64,000 nucleotides of DNA, taken from the NCBI RefSeq assembly GCF_002234615.1, contig NZ_NMQW01000050.1:1-64000 (forward strand), written 5' to 3'. A program made the position numbers and the translations under genes. Below are positions 41,064 to 51,182 of the stretch, piece after piece (the stretch's first letter is position 1; each line of letters begins with the position of its first letter). This stretch comes from Paenibacillus rigui. GTDB taxonomy: Bacteria; Bacillota; Bacilli; Paenibacillales; NBRC-103111. The notes beneath the pieces were generated by a model. The model did no database searches, had not been told where the DNA came from, and saw nothing but the letters and a program-made list of their open reading frames with translations.

Positions 41064-42842
41064 TCAAGCAATCTTGAATTGCGAGAGCAGCCGCTGCATT
41101 TCGTCGGCCATTTCAGAGAGCGATTCCGCCGAGGCCTGTACCTCTCCGGTTGTTTGCAGCTGTCCTTCTGCAGAAGTGGATACGTGCTGCGAGGATGCCG
41201 CCGTTTCCTTGGCAATGTAAGCAACCTGCTGCACCGCAGCGGTGATTTGCTGGGCACCGGCTGAGATTTCCTCCGAGGTTGCCGCCATTTCCTGAATTTG
41301 TGAAGCAATATGCGAGGTCGATTTCAGAATCCGGTCGAAGTTTTGCTCCGTTTCCTTAACCAACTCAATCCCTGTGCTAACTTCGGTCTTCACTCTGCTC
41401 ATCGCTTCACCGGAGCTGCGGATGCTGGCCTGAATTTCATGCAGCAGCTGACCGATCTCTTCTGAAGAGCTGCCCGATTGCTCGGCCAGCTTACGTACCT
41501 CCGCAGCGACTACGGCAAAGCCTCTCCCCTGCTCCCCAGCGCGAGCCGCTTCGATTGCAGCGTTGAGCGCCAGCAAATTCGTCTGCTGGGCAACGTCTTG
41601 AATCGCTTGAAGGATGCTTCCGATCTGCTTGGATTTACTTTCCAGAAGCCCAATTACCTCATCGGTTTCATGAACCGAGGAATGGATGGATTGCATTTGG
41701 TGAACCGTGTTCTGAACAGATGCCTCACCGGTTTCCGCCTGCTGCTTCGTCCATTCAACCGATTCTGCAATGGTGGAGGCACTCTCCGCCATGCGGCTGA
41801 TCCCTGCACCGACTTCTTCCATGGAACGGGACGTTTCTTCCATCGTCAACGTTTGCTGATCTGCCCCCGTCGCCACTTCCTTCACTGTAGAAGCGATTTG
41901 CGCGGAAGCCTGCTGCATCTCGCCGGAGCTTGATTTGAGCTGGTCGGCCGACACCGTGACCAGTTGGGCATGTCCATTGATATTTTCAATCATTTGACGC
42001 ATATGATCGCTCATTTTAGTGAAGGCAATGCTTAGCTCTCCAATTTCATCGTGACGCGAGAGCACCTTACTGCGCACGGACAAATCTCCTGCGGAGATCC
42101 GGTTGGCGACGGCCCCCATCTCCTTCAACGGCTTGGAAACATGCTGGGCAATGACGAAAGAAATAGTCAAGCCCGCCAACACAGCAATAATACTTAACGT
42201 TATCACCCATACCATGCCTGAGCTGTAAGATTGTATCAATTCCTCACCCCATCCGTTCGCATTCGTCTGGATGTTGCGGGTAAGTACGTCAATAACATAA
42301 CTGCAGCCGCTCAACGATTCGTCCGCCCTTTGGATCATCTGCATCCCTTCCGGGCTATGCTTTTGAGCAGTGGTCAATATAAGAGGGAATTGCTTGGCGT
42401 AAGCCTCCCACTTCTCATTAAACAGCTTGACCAGATTCCTGTCCGCATCCGTAACGGCTATTTTCGCAAGGTTTTGCGACCGGCCTTGAATACTGGTGAA
42501 CAAAGCCTGGGCCTTGTCCGGCTGGGAAACGACTTCCCCGTTGGAACCTGCTATCGAGCCCATATCCTCCTGCACCGGCTTTTCCTGCAAATTCAATTGA
42601 ATGCGCAGCATCAAATCGTCCAGTTCCTTCAAATCATAATTCAAATTCCCCAGCATAATGACGTTAGGCAGACCGCTATCCGTCGTTTGCTTCGACTTTT
42701 CCCCCATCGTGCTCATCCTTGTAATCGCCGTTACACTGATAATAGATAACAGCAGCAAGACGACAACAAAGCTCGCTAACAGCTTTTTGAACAGGGTAAG
42801 CTTGAAATTCAACTTCAAATTGATCCTTGATTTCAACTCCAT
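41064..42842 (-). CDS. Methyl-accepting chemotaxis protein with four-helix-bundle sensor
   Basis: A 592-residue receptor. Membrane segments at about 18-40 and 212-234 bracket an extracellular all-helical sensor that resembles the 4HB_MCP domain. HAMP follows (about 235-290, ending [18 protein letters not shown]), then the signalling domain with the hairpin tip [35 protein letters not shown] (given by position, about 430-465). It should signal to CheA/CheW, which are not in the window. The ligand is unknown. GGAGG precedes the ATG. Two Spo0A-like boxes lie 100-140 bases upstream. Confidence 0.93.
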   Translation of the reverse strand: MELKSRINLKLNFKLTLFKKLLASFVVVLLLLSIISVTAITRMSTMGEKSKQTTDSGLPNVIMLGNLNYDLKELDDLMLRIQLNLQEKPVQEDMGSIAGSNGEVVSQPDKAQALFTSIQGRSQNLAKIAVTDADRNLVKLFNEKWEAYAKQFPLILTTAQKHSPEGMQMIQRADESLSGCSYVIDVLTRNIQTNANGWGEELIQSYSSGMVWVITLSIIAVLAGLTISFVIAQHVSKPLKEMGAVANRISAGDLSVRSKVLSRHDEIGELSIAFTKMSDHMRQMIENINGHAQLVTVSADQLKSSSGEMQQASAQIASTVKEVATGADQQTLTMEETSRSMEEVGAGISRMAESASTIAESVEWTKQQAETGEASVQNTVHQMQSIHSSVHETDEVIGLLESKSKQIGSILQAIQDVAQQTNLLALNAAIEAARAGEQGRGFAVVAAEVRKLAEQSGSSSEEIGQLLHEIQASIRSSGEAMSRVKTEVSTGIELVKETEQNFDRILKSTSHIASQIQEMAATSEEISAGAQQITAAVQQVAYIAKETAASSQHVSTSAEGQLQTTGEVQASAESLSEMADEMQRLLSQFKIA

Positions 42843-42937
42843 CTTCCATGCCTCCGAATACTCAGCTTTTTATGTTTTTTGGGTAATCAAATGCAAATGG
42901 CTTCCTTACATTTACATTTTTACCCTCTCTTATTCAT

Positions 42938-42980
42938 TCATCGACAAATAACGAGTAAATATTTAGGAATTTGTCGAATT
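42938..42980. promoter_or_regulatory. Two Spo0A-like boxes upstream of the first chemoreceptor
   Basis: ATTTGTCGAATT at 42969-42980 (plus orientation) is a full match. ATTTGTCGATGA at 42938-42949 (minus orientation) has one mismatch in the core. They face each other about 30 bases apart, upstream of the minus-strand receptor gene. Confidence 0.55.
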
Positions 42981-43030
42981 GTAACATTTCGGAAGACCTA
43001 TATTGAGGACCTAATCTTCCTACTCTACGC

Positions 43031-43064
43031 AAAAAAGAGCCCTGGAATGGTTTCCAGAAGCTCC
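43031..43064 (-). terminator. Terminator of fabV
   Basis: The minus strand has GAGC, then TTCTGGAA / TTCCAGG and GCTC, followed by six T residues, 20 bases after the fabV stop. Confidence 0.8.
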
Positions 43065-43084
43065 TCGGGTTTCAGTTATATGAA

Positions 43085-44278
43085 CTACAATACATTCGGA
43101 ATGTCTACGTTAGGATCGACATCCGCTTCATAATCTACGCCATCCGTCTCAAAACCGAACAGCTGGAAAAATTCCCGGCGATAGCCTTCAAGATCCGTCA
43201 GCTGATAAATGTTATCGGTTGTCAGCTCGTTCCAAATGTGAGCTACTTCCGTCTGTACATCGTCCCGAAGCTCCCAATCGTCGATGCGAATGCGGCCTTC
43301 AGCGTCCACAGGGGTCCCCTGCTCCGCATAGAGACGCTCTGCAAATAAACGGTACGTTTGCTCGATGCATCCTTCGTGAATGCCCTTCTCTTTCATCACC
43401 TTATACAAGGCAGAAATGTACAACGGCACGACCGGGATCGCCGAGCTGGATTGCGTTACCAAAGCCTTGCTGACTGTAACATATGCCCGTCCGCCGGTTG
43501 CGCCAAGCTGTTCATTGAGCTGTCTTGCCGTAGCTTCCAGATGATCCTTGGCCCGACCGATCGAGCCCTCGCGGTAAATAGCCTGCGTAATTTGCGAGCC
43601 GATATACGAATAAGATATCGTAGTCGCATCGTCGGCAAGCACTCCACCCGCTCTCAACGCATCGATCCACAGCTGCCAGTCGTCTCCGCCCATGACTTCT
43701 ACGGTCTCGCGGATTTCATCCTCCGTTGCCGGTTCGATTGTGATCGGACTAACGACACCGTCATGAAAATTGACCGTCTTGTTCGTGTAGGGCTTACCGA
43801 TCGGCTTCAGCACGGAATTCGCCGTTTCCCCTGTGCGCGGATTCGTCCGGCGGGCAGAGGCTACGCTATAAATGACCAGATCGACCTGACCCAGCTCCTT
43901 GCGGATCAGTTCAATCGTTTTCTGCTTCGTCTCATCGGAGAACGCATCGCCGGTTACACTGTAAGATTGAAGCCCCGCAGCCTGCGCAGCTTTCTCAAAT
44001 GCAGCGGAATTGTACCATCCGGCCGAGGCCGGCCGCCCTCCGGCACGCTCTCCCTGGCGGTACACGCCGACGGTGCTGGAGCCCGCGCCAAAAGCGGCAA
44101 CGATCCGCGAAGCCAGGCCATATCCAGCCGAAGCTCCGATAACCAGCGTTTTGCGCGGTCCTTTGGCAATGGGCGCATGTTCTTTGACATAATTGATTTG
44201 CTGCTGAACCTGCTGCGCACAGCCTTGCGGATGTGCCGTTGTGCAAATAAAGCCGCGTGTTCTTGGTTTGATAATCAT
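43085..44278 (-). CDS. fabV: Trans-2-enoyl-CoA/ACP reductase FabV
   Basis: A 397-residue NADH-dependent reductase of the FabV/TER class, which completes fatty-acid elongation and is known to be far less sensitive to triclosan than FabI. The N-terminus MIIKPRTRGFICTTAHPQG is typical. The Rossmann loop is IGASAGYGLASRIV, and the class-specific Tyr-x8-Lys active site is in the YSYIGSQITQAIYREGSIGRAK region (by position, about 225-245). The start is the ATG at 44278 after GAAGGG; upstream frame to 44323 has no ribosome site. Single gene with its own terminator. No fatty-acid genes lie nearby. Confidence 0.94.
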   Translation of the reverse strand: MIIKPRTRGFICTTAHPQGCAQQVQQQINYVKEHAPIAKGPRKTLVIGASAGYGLASRIVAAFGAGSSTVGVYRQGERAGGRPASAGWYNSAAFEKAAQAAGLQSYSVTGDAFSDETKQKTIELIRKELGQVDLVIYSVASARRTNPRTGETANSVLKPIGKPYTNKTVNFHDGVVSPITIEPATEDEIRETVEVMGGDDWQLWIDALRAGGVLADDATTISYSYIGSQITQAIYREGSIGRAKDHLEATARQLNEQLGATGGRAYVTVSKALVTQSSSAIPVVPLYISALYKVMKEKGIHEGCIEQTYRLFAERLYAEQGTPVDAEGRIRIDDWELRDDVQTEVAHIWNELTTDNIYQLTDLEGYRREFFQLFGFETDGVDYEADVDPNVDIPNVL

Positions 44279-44468
44279 GTGCGTTAATTCCCTTCTAAGC
44301 TCGTTATATGTAATCCATCGCATCCTCTGCTAGGATTGCAGGTCTACTGACTATAATACCGATTTTTTACGAAAACGTAAAACAATCCGCTGCATAAAGT
44401 CCCGAAAACAGCACAAAACCAAGCTAGCGCCTCCATGAAGCTTTCACAAATCAATCCCTTGCCCGCAT

Positions 44469-44841
44469 TCACGAGAAAGAGGCTTTACCAAATACCATAA
44501 TTAGTGTATCTTTGTCGATATATTCTATGGGTCTAAAGACCCCCATTCCTTCAAAAAAACACGTGCTTTCACCCGCATCCCCCTGTTCCAAATCGTACAT
44601 CAGCAGCAAGGTAAACCTGGTCCAAACACAGCGGAACCGGTTATCGTCACAGAACGTTCCATCCTGCAGCTTCATATGTGATATAAATCACATCACCAGA
44701 AATTCCGGATTCATACAATGAAATGACATCACTTAACCAGGCAGTTTGAACTACTTCATGATGCAAATTGTATGTAGCGCAATCTATGCCTGCCCCGTGA
44801 AGGCTTCTCCAGATCAAGGCGAGGTTCTTTTTATGTATCAT
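44469..44841 (-). pseudogene. Two overlapping short frames, possibly one frameshifted gene of unknown family
   Basis: Frame A (44647-44841, 64 residues, from MIHKKNLALIW) and frame B (44469-44675, 68 residues, from MKLQDGTF to GKASFS) overlap by 29 bases on the minus strand. Read together they look like one protein of about 125 residues with strand-helix character, and frame B alone has protein-like composition. Neither start has a ribosome site. The FNR/CRP-like palindrome at 44677-44692 sits exactly at the junction. I recognise no family. Either this is a decayed gene or both frames are chance. Confidence 0.3.
44677..44692. promoter_or_regulatory. FNR/CRP-family palindrome TGTGA-N6-TCACA
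   Basis: TGTGATATAAATCACA is a perfect match to the palindrome bound by CRP-family proteins, including Bacillus Fnr and ArcR. It lies 184 bases before the start of the NIT-like chemoreceptor on the plus strand. Confidence 0.5.
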
Positions 44842-44875
44842 TCAAAAGCAAGATTACTAGTTGGAGGAAGACACC

Positions 44876-46984
44876 ATGATGAAACGTTTATTTGTTCCGG
44901 GAATTGCTGTGCTGAATCGTTTTAATTATGCGGTTAAATTTGTGCTGATCGGCGGCCTGCTGGGACTCATCTTAACTGCCGCGACCTTCTGGATTGTTAG
45001 CCAGCTGAATCAGCAAATCGAGGACGATCAGAAAAGAGTGGAAGCCATTGCCGCCAATCAGAGCGTGACCGGATTGATTAATCTGGTACAGCAGCACCGC
45101 GGTACGGGCACGATTTACCTAAATGGAGACAAGTCCGTACAGGACAAGCTGAAGCAATTAGAAAATCAAATCGGCCAAGTGATCCTCGAGGTGGACGAGA
45201 TCGATAAGAAGTCGGGCAGCACCTACATCATGAGCGAACGATGGAGCCAGTGGAAGAAGGATTGGAGCGGCCTGCTATCCAAATATGCAAACGGAACGAG
45301 CTCAGAGTCCTTTGACTCTCATTCGAAGCTCATCGAAAGCCTGCTCACGATGCTCAATGAAATTGGCAGCCAATCGGGATCCTATTTAAGCGATGATTTG
45401 ATGGTAGACTATATGAGCAACAACGTGTACTCTACGGCTCCCTATCTCATTGAAAAAATGGGCCAGTCCCGCGGCATGGGCTCCGGCGCCGTAGCGGCCA
45501 AGAAAATCACCCCGGAGCAGCAGAGGTCGCTCACATCTCTAAAGGCGCAGATCGAGGTATATTTCGAACGAATGAATCTTGAACTGAGCAACGCTCTCAC
45601 CAAGGACCCCGCGGCTTCCGCAGCTGCGAAGCCTTTCTTCGATCAGGCCCTGGGAAGCACCGATACCTTCTTTAGCATGCTGGATAAGGATGTTCTGGGT
45701 GCACCCGTCATTACGATAGAATCCCAGGCTTATTTTAATACAGCGACCGATGCGATTGACCGCACATACCAGTTACATAAAAAAGAGCTGGAGCTGCTTT
45801 CGAGTAAGCTGCAGGCTCATATTCGGGAAATGAAGGACACCAGGACTATATTTCTGGCCATCATCGCCATTCTGCTGCTGGCTGCGCTCTACGGCTTCGT
45901 AGCGTTTTATTTCGCCGTGTCCGATGCGGTGAACCGTCTGAAGACAGCTGCGCAGGCTGTTGCCGACGGAAACCTGAACGTCCGTGCCGACCTTCGCACG
46001 CGAGATGAAATGCACGAGGTATCCGTAGCTTTTGATGCGATGGCAGCGAACCTGCAAAACGTGATCTCGCATATACGCACGAGCTCGGAGGAAGTGGCGC
46101 AGCTATCCGGCGAGCTGGCTGCCGGAGCGAACCAGCAGGCCGACGCTTCCCAGCAAACCGCCGCCCTCATACAGGAGGTTGCCGCCGGAGCCGAGGAACA
46201 GATGGCCAGCATAGACGAAAGCCGCAAAGCGATGGCAGAAATGGCTGCCGGTGTGCAGCGGATTGCGGAAACGTCGTCACTGGTAGCCGAGACGTCGCAG
46301 GACACCAGCCATCTGGCCCAGCGCGGGCTTGCCTTGGTGAAGCAAACGATCGACCAAATCAACAGCGCCTCTAACGCTTCCCGTGAGACGGATGAGGCCA
46401 TTCACGTCCTGATCGGGCATTCCGAGCAGATTAGCAGCGTCGTCGACCTTATTGCCAGCATCTCTTCACAAACCAATCTGCTGGCGCTTAACGCTTCCAT
46501 TGAAGCAGCCCGGGCAGGCGAACAAGGCAAAGGCTTCGCGGTTGTTGCCGGGGAGGTGCGCAAGCTGGCTGAGCAAACGCAGCAATCCGTTCAACAAATT
46601 GCGGAGCTCGTTCATGCGATTCAAAGCCATTCAGCAACCGCCAACGACGTCACGAGCAAAGGAATGGTCGAAGTGGCACGCGGTGTTGAGTCCGTACGAC
46701 AGACGGTTGAATTGTTCGAGGCGATTCTTGAGGGAACGAAGGATGTTTCCGGACAAGTAGAAGAAGCCGCGACCGTGTCGGAGCAAATGTCCGCAGGAAC
46801 GGAGGAAATTTTGGCCTTTACTGAGGAGCTCGCACGTATTTCCTCCCACGCGGCGGATCAGGCTCAAGGCGTCGCAGCCGCCACGGAGGAACAGCTGGCC
46901 CAGACGGAAACCTTCTCCGAGATGGCCCACCGACTGGGGACCATGTCTGGGGAATTGCAGCGCATGATCCAGCATTTTAAATAA
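44876..46984 (+). CDS. Methyl-accepting chemotaxis protein with NIT-like sensor
   Basis: A 702-residue receptor. Membrane segments at about 20-42 and 322-345 enclose an extracellular helical domain of about 275 residues. Its start ([19 protein letters not shown]) resembles the NIT (nitrate/nitrite-sensing) domain, where a helix with QxxRG is typical. HAMP and a complete signalling domain follow ([20 protein letters not shown], about 540-560). TTGGAGG precedes the ATG at 44876; ATG at 44879 is equally possible. The NIT assignment is my reading and needs a profile search. An FNR/CRP-type palindrome upstream would suit a nitrogen-oxide sensor. Confidence 0.85.
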   Translation: MMKRLFVPGIAVLNRFNYAVKFVLIGGLLGLILTAATFWIVSQLNQQIEDDQKRVEAIAANQSVTGLINLVQQHRGTGTIYLNGDKSVQDKLKQLENQIGQVILEVDEIDKKSGSTYIMSERWSQWKKDWSGLLSKYANGTSSESFDSHSKLIESLLTMLNEIGSQSGSYLSDDLMVDYMSNNVYSTAPYLIEKMGQSRGMGSGAVAAKKITPEQQRSLTSLKAQIEVYFERMNLELSNALTKDPAASAAAKPFFDQALGSTDTFFSMLDKDVLGAPVITIESQAYFNTATDAIDRTYQLHKKELELLSSKLQAHIREMKDTRTIFLAIIAILLLAALYGFVAFYFAVSDAVNRLKTAAQAVADGNLNVRADLRTRDEMHEVSVAFDAMAANLQNVISHIRTSSEEVAQLSGELAAGANQQADASQQTAALIQEVAAGAEEQMASIDESRKAMAEMAAGVQRIAETSSLVAETSQDTSHLAQRGLALVKQTIDQINSASNASRETDEAIHVLIGHSEQISSVVDLIASISSQTNLLALNASIEAARAGEQGKGFAVVAGEVRKLAEQTQQSVQQIAELVHAIQSHSATANDVTSKGMVEVARGVESVRQTVELFEAILEGTKDVSGQVEEAATVSEQMSAGTEEILAFTEELARISSHAADQAQGVAAATEEQLAQTETFSEMAHRLGTMSGELQRMIQHFK

Positions 46985-47030
46985 GGAATCGTACAGAATC
47001 GGATGCTACATGCAGATATGTGAGAAAGTA

Positions 47031-47077
47031 AACCAGTCTGCCTCCTTTACCTTGGGGCAGGCCGGTTAGGCTTTTGT
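47031..47077 (+). terminator. Terminator of the NIT-like chemoreceptor gene
   Basis: AACCAGTCTGCC and GGCAGGCCGGTT enclose a 13-base loop, followed by AGGCTTTTGTT. It overlaps the 3' end of the SDR remnant on the other strand. Confidence 0.7.
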
Positions 47078-47386
47078 TGTGACTAGATGCAGCCTTTCTG
47101 CAGCAGCAGCTCCCCCTGTCGCGTTCCACAGCTCCTTCTGTGCAACGGCATCATTCGCGGGAAATACCGGAGTGATCGGTTGACCCGTACCTACGTCAAA
47201 ATACCCGCCAGTCACCCCCTGATATTGCGGTCCAACCGCCAGCCGGTTTATAATCTCCGCTCCTTGATGCGGATCTCCGATACGCAGCCAAAGGGCCCAA
47301 TAGTTGACAGCCATCATCTCTGAGAACCCTTCGGAGATCATTCGCTGCCGGAATACATGTATCCCTGCGTTATTTAAGCTAAACAC
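47066..47386 (-). pseudogene. Remnant of a short-chain dehydrogenase/reductase gene, ends missing and middle deleted
   Basis: The 106 residues hold two parts of an SDR (retinol-dehydrogenase-like). The NNAG motif with the following strand-helix (LNNAGIHVFR...EGFSEMMAVNY) is fused straight to the C-terminal part (GAEIINRLAVGPQYQGVTGGYFD). The whole N-terminal Rossmann half with the GxxxGxG cofactor loop is absent, and the Ser-Tyr-Lys catalytic segment between the two parts is deleted. Upstream in frame there is a stop (about 47420) after a short SDR-like stretch. There is no ribosome site. It cannot be an active enzyme. It lies just beyond the terminator of the next chemoreceptor. Confidence 0.8.
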
Positions 47387-47423
47387 CTGCGGCTGATAAC
47401 CAAGCCGGCTAATCGCCTAAATT

Positions 47424-47471
47424 AAAAAAAGGACTGCAACAGCCCGCCTCTTGGCAAACTAGTTGCGGTCC
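47424..47471 (-). terminator. Terminator of the dCACHE-type chemoreceptor gene
   Basis: The minus strand has GGACCGCAAC and GTTGCAGTCC around a 20-base loop, followed by seven T residues. Confidence 0.75.
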
Positions 47472-47509
47472 TTCATTTTCTAGGCGTGCAGGAGCAGCAA
47501 GTCAGCAGA

Positions 47510-49639
47510 TCAGATTTTAAATCGATGGGCTAAGCTTTGCAGATCAGCTGCCATCTCTGAAAGGGAAGCAGCGGAGGAGGAAATTTCCATCATTGATGCC
47601 GTTTGCTCCTCTGCGGAAGCAGCTACGTTCTGCGTATGCGATACGGATGTATGAGATATCTCAGAGATAGACAGTGTACTGGAAAGCAAATGACCGATCT
47701 TGGTGTTGATTTGTTCAATAGAGCTTGAAATATCCTTCATTTGACCCGCCACCTGATCGACAGAGCCGTAAATGCCAGTAAAAGTGTTCCCCGCTTCTGC
47801 AACTAAAGCCGCTCCCTCTTTAATTGCGGCTTGCGATTCATTAAGGGAGTGGATGGATTGGAACGATTCATTTTGTATGTCCGAGATCAGCTGCTGGATC
47901 TGATCGGCCGAATTTCTGGTTTGCTCAGCCAGCATACGGATTTCATTGGCAATGACCGAGAAGCCTTTTCCATATTCGCCCGCTCTGGCTGCCTCGATGG
48001 AGGCATTCAATGAAAGAATATTCGTTTGATTCGATATATTCGTAATCAATGCGACGATATGTCCGATTTCCTTCGACTTTGCTTCAAGAGCAAGCAGCAC
48101 TTGCTCCAAAATATCCGTTTTCCCCCGAATAAGATGCATTTGGTTGACCGTGCTGGAAATGACCTCCTTTCCCGTCTGGGACAGATAGGATGCCGCTTGA
48201 GTCGTACGATTTACTTCCTGAACGAATCCGGTTATGCGATCGGAGTCAGTTGCAATCTTATGTAATGCGTCCTGGGAATCCTGCACGCTGGTAAACTGGC
48301 TCTCTGCGCCTTCGGCAACCTCACTAATCGAAGCGCTGATAAAGCTGGAGGCTTTACCGGATTCCTCGGCGCTTGCCGTCAGCTCCTCAGATAAAGCGGC
48401 GACCTGATTGGAAGAATGGCTGATCTCCGTAATAATTCCGTGCAGGTTCTCCTTCATCAGAATGATATGTCGGGATAATTCGCCTATCTCATCCTTGGAC
48501 TGCAGCTGCAGTTGTCTGGTCAAGTCCCCCGCTGCAATATCGCTGACAAAGCCTACCATGTCCCGGATGGGCGAGGCAATTCTGTGGGAGATCCAGTAAG
48601 CGGCCATCAAGCTAAGTAGAAACAGAAGGAGAAATACCAGGATGGCTGTCCCTTGCAATGAAGCCGATTGCTTCAGCATTTCCTGCTGTGAGGCGACAAA
48701 TCCAGGAATCCGATTCATGAGTACCCCCTGGATCGCACCATCATGACTGAGCAAAGGCAGCAGGTACGAAGCGTAGGATTGTCCCCCAAGCTGTACGACC
48801 TGGATCAGTGGCTTTTTTGACGATTTGACTTGGTTGAGGAGAGGGACAAGAGCGGCGTAATCCGCATTGTGAGCCGCAAGCTTGGATACGTTCCGGGCTT
48901 GATCCTTCAGCTTCTCATGGGAATCGGCGAACATTTGTTGACCGATTGCATCTTTTTGAACGTCTGTCATAACGTAATAGTCCGTTTGGTCGCTGACGAG
49001 AAAGAGAGTAGAGCCGGCTTGAGTAGACTCTGCAATTTTGCTAAACATCGCCTGGTATGCCTGCTGGCCTACAACGATCGCGCCGATGACTTTGCCGTCG
49101 GTATCTTTAATAGGGGCGCTAATTTGCAGCTTGCCGTCTTCTTCATTTACTTCCCAGGAAATGACGGTCTGCCCGCTATCCAGCGACGCATTGGTAGAAG
49201 CATATTGAAGCTGGCCGAAGCCGTCGAATGAGGGATTGGTGGGGCAGGCAAGGATTGGGGTTTTTCCATCGGACGTTCGTTCCTTTAGACTCGTGACCCA
49301 AATAAGGTCAATGCCGATCTTTTCTTTAGCTATTCTAGAACTGCTGTCGAGAGCGCTGTGCAGCAGCTCCTTATTATTTTCTTTGACAGCCCTCACCACC
49401 TGCTTGTCCTGGGCCATCTGATCCGCTAAAAAGGCAGCAGTTTGAGTAACGTCTGCCACATAACCATTGACCCCCTTCTCAACCATCGCTACTTTGTCCT
49501 CCAACTGCTTTTGCAGCAGCTCACTGGAGTAATCCGTCGTTTTGTCGAGCATATTTTTAACAAAATACACATTGCTGCCAAGAATGACAATAATCACAGC
49601 AGCTACAAACAGCATGATCTTCCATTTTATTGATGTCAT
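47510..49639 (-). CDS. Methyl-accepting chemotaxis protein with CACHE-type sensor
   Basis: A 709-residue receptor. Membrane segments at about 8-28 and 335-358 enclose an extracellular domain of about 300 residues. It has CACHE features ([30 protein letters not shown] and a second [19 protein letters not shown] subdomain), so probably dCACHE or sCACHE_3. HAMP (about 358-410) and the signalling tip ([22 protein letters not shown], by position near 560-582) follow. The start is ATG at 49639 after GGGGAG; the frame stays open for another 112 codons upstream, but without family or ribosome support. The ligand is unknown. Tandem Spo0A-like boxes lie 320 bases upstream. Confidence 0.92.
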   Translation of the reverse strand: MTSIKWKIMLFVAAVIIVILGSNVYFVKNMLDKTTDYSSELLQKQLEDKVAMVEKGVNGYVADVTQTAAFLADQMAQDKQVVRAVKENNKELLHSALDSSSRIAKEKIGIDLIWVTSLKERTSDGKTPILACPTNPSFDGFGQLQYASTNASLDSGQTVISWEVNEEDGKLQISAPIKDTDGKVIGAIVVGQQAYQAMFSKIAESTQAGSTLFLVSDQTDYYVMTDVQKDAIGQQMFADSHEKLKDQARNVSKLAAHNADYAALVPLLNQVKSSKKPLIQVVQLGGQSYASYLLPLLSHDGAIQGVLMNRIPGFVASQQEMLKQSASLQGTAILVFLLLFLLSLMAAYWISHRIASPIRDMVGFVSDIAAGDLTRQLQLQSKDEIGELSRHIILMKENLHGIITEISHSSNQVAALSEELTASAEESGKASSFISASISEVAEGAESQFTSVQDSQDALHKIATDSDRITGFVQEVNRTTQAASYLSQTGKEVISSTVNQMHLIRGKTDILEQVLLALEAKSKEIGHIVALITNISNQTNILSLNASIEAARAGEYGKGFSVIANEIRMLAEQTRNSADQIQQLISDIQNESFQSIHSLNESQAAIKEGAALVAEAGNTFTGIYGSVDQVAGQMKDISSSIEQINTKIGHLLSSTLSISEISHTSVSHTQNVAASAEEQTASMMEISSSAASLSEMAADLQSLAHRFKI

Positions 49640-50110
49640 AATAACTCCCCTACTGAATATGTCATTCAATTTGATAGGTTTGAAACGCTGTGTGCCGATT
49701 CCTGTTGTATGAGGTGCACTTTGCTGTGTGGCTAAATAAAGAGAAAGAGCAGGTTGCCCGTACCGGGCTGAAAGAATAAAATCCACACATGTGTGTCGTT
49801 TTTTGTCGTTTACATACCTCCTTGGTGTAATTTTTGGCACTATATGGCACACGGTATATTGTATACCATTTATATATAATAGATCAATCATTGACAGATA
49901 CGCATTTTTAATTCTACACGGTGGCGGATGTACCCGAGGGCCAAATTTCCGGAGCTGTCGAATCCGGTCGAACAACCGATTCGGACAAATTTGTTAATAC
50001 AAGAGATAGTATGATCATGAGGACTATATTGTCGCGCAGTTTATTGGACCTATTTGTCCTCGGTACGTCCTTGTTAACTTTGTGTTGACTTGGAGTCACT
50101 TGAAAGCAAC
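49640..50110. other. Long upstream region of the CACHE chemoreceptor with operator-like repeats
   Basis: About 470 bases without a credible gene. On the minus strand a possible promoter is TTGATC - 16 - TATACA near 49863-49890. The -10 is covered by the inverted repeat GGTATA-TTG-TATACC (49855-49869). Tandem 0A boxes lie further upstream (49956-49972). Confidence 0.45.
49956..49972 (+). promoter_or_regulatory. Tandem Spo0A boxes at 10-base spacing
   Basis: TGTCGAA at 49956-49962 (perfect core) and GGTCGAA at 49966-49972 (one mismatch) are in the same orientation with starts 10 bases apart. This is the spacing expected for a Spo0A dimer on tandem boxes. Confidence 0.55.
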
Positions 50111-50143
50111 AAAAAAGCGTACAGACTCTAGTGGTCTGTACGC
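50111..50143 (-). terminator. Terminator of the rhodanese gene
   Basis: GCGTACAGAC and GTCTGTACGC around a 7-base loop; on the minus strand it is followed by six T residues. Confidence 0.88.
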
Positions 50144-50174
50144 CAAACGCCCGTCGGACGCGGTCTTTCCGTTC

Positions 50175-51014
50175 TTATTCTTCCCCTGTCGCCACCGGAT
50201 TGTCCTTGTAGCTGACCCAGTCGCTCCAGCTGCCTGCATAAAGCTTCACGTTCGAGAAGCCCGCTTCCTGCAGCGCCATGACGTTCGGGCAGGCGGTAAC
50301 ACCGGATCCGCAGTAAACGATAATCTCGTCGGCTGTCTGCAAATCAGCGAAACGGCGCTTTTGGTCGTCCCCGCTGCGCCAGTTCCCCCACTCGTTCAGG
50401 CTGTTTTTCCAGAAGTCGTTGCGTGCTCCCGGAATGTGCCCGGCCACGGGATCAATGGCTTCCTCCAGCCCCAAGTACCGGCGCGATTCCCGCGAATCGA
50501 GAATCACTGTTCCCGGTTGTCCCAAACGGTTTTTCACGTCCTCCATACTCACCAGCATAGACTCCTGAGGCTCCGGAACGAACACCGCTTCATGTACGAT
50601 AGGAGGTTCGTCCGTTACGGGATATCCCGCTTCCTTCCAATGGGCATAAGTTCCATCAAGCACATAAACCTGCTTGTGTCCCAGGAACTGAAGCAGCCAC
50701 CAAAAACGCGAAGCCATCGCTCCCCCCTGATCGTCATAGGCAATGACCGTCGTATCGCTGCCGATTCCTGCACTGCCCAACTTGCGGGCCAATGCATTCC
50801 AATCCGGCAGCGGGTGGCGTCCGCCGTGCTCGCTTTTAGGTGCGGACAAATCTTCTTCGAGATCAAAATAGACCGCACCTGGAATATGATCAGCGGCATA
50901 TGCATCACGGCCTGAAGCCGGATTCCCCAAGGCAAACCTGCAGTCGGCTATAACAATATTTTCAGCGTTTCCGTGCTCAAACAGCCAGTTTTGGCTTACA
51001 ACATGCTTTAGCAC
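50175..51014 (-). CDS. Two-domain sulfurtransferase (thiosulfate/mercaptopyruvate type)
   Basis: A 279-residue tandem rhodanese. The first domain (about 1-130, with DCRFAL, HIPGA, AYDDQGGAMASRFWWLL) is inactive, as in the family. The second (about 150-279, DSRESRRYLG) carries the active-site loop CGSGVTA with the persulfide-forming cysteine near 240. The CGSGVTA form is the one usual for mercaptopyruvate/thiosulfate sulfurtransferases. It moves sulfane sulfur to thiols or cyanide; the physiological acceptor is unknown. The start is GTG at 51014 after AAAGGAAG. Single gene. Confidence 0.9.
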   Translation of the reverse strand: MLKHVVSQNWLFEHGNAENIVIADCRFALGNPASGRDAYAADHIPGAVYFDLEEDLSAPKSEHGGRHPLPDWNALARKLGSAGIGSDTTVIAYDDQGGAMASRFWWLLQFLGHKQVYVLDGTYAHWKEAGYPVTDEPPIVHEAVFVPEPQESMLVSMEDVKNRLGQPGTVILDSRESRRYLGLEEAIDPVAGHIPGARNDFWKNSLNEWGNWRSGDDQKRRFADLQTADEIIVYCGSGVTACPNVMALQEAGFSNVKLYAGSWSDWVSYKDNPVATGEE

Positions 51015-51128
51015 CTAGGTTCACTTCCTTTGCTGTGAGTAGTGGTATTTCTATTAGTATACAACGGATGCCAGGCGGAGCAAAATGCGAAAAGCGTCAT
51101 TTGCGAAAATGTTTTGTGGTTCGCCTGT

Positions 51129-51137
51129 ATTCGACAA
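51129..51137. promoter_or_regulatory. Spo0A-like box between rhodanese and GNAT genes
   Basis: ATTCGACAA (TTGTCGAAT on the minus strand) lies 46 bases before the GNAT ATG. It is a full match of the core, but a single box may be chance. Confidence 0.35.
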
Positions 51138-51182
51138 CCGAACCCCTGCCCGGTACAATAAGGAAAAAAGGAGCGAAGCCTC

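Noticed and set aside
49640-49975. N-terminal extension of the CACHE chemoreceptor by 112 codons
   Set aside because: The ATG at 49639 has GGGGAG in place and directly precedes the first membrane helix. The extension contains promoter-like and operator-like repeats.
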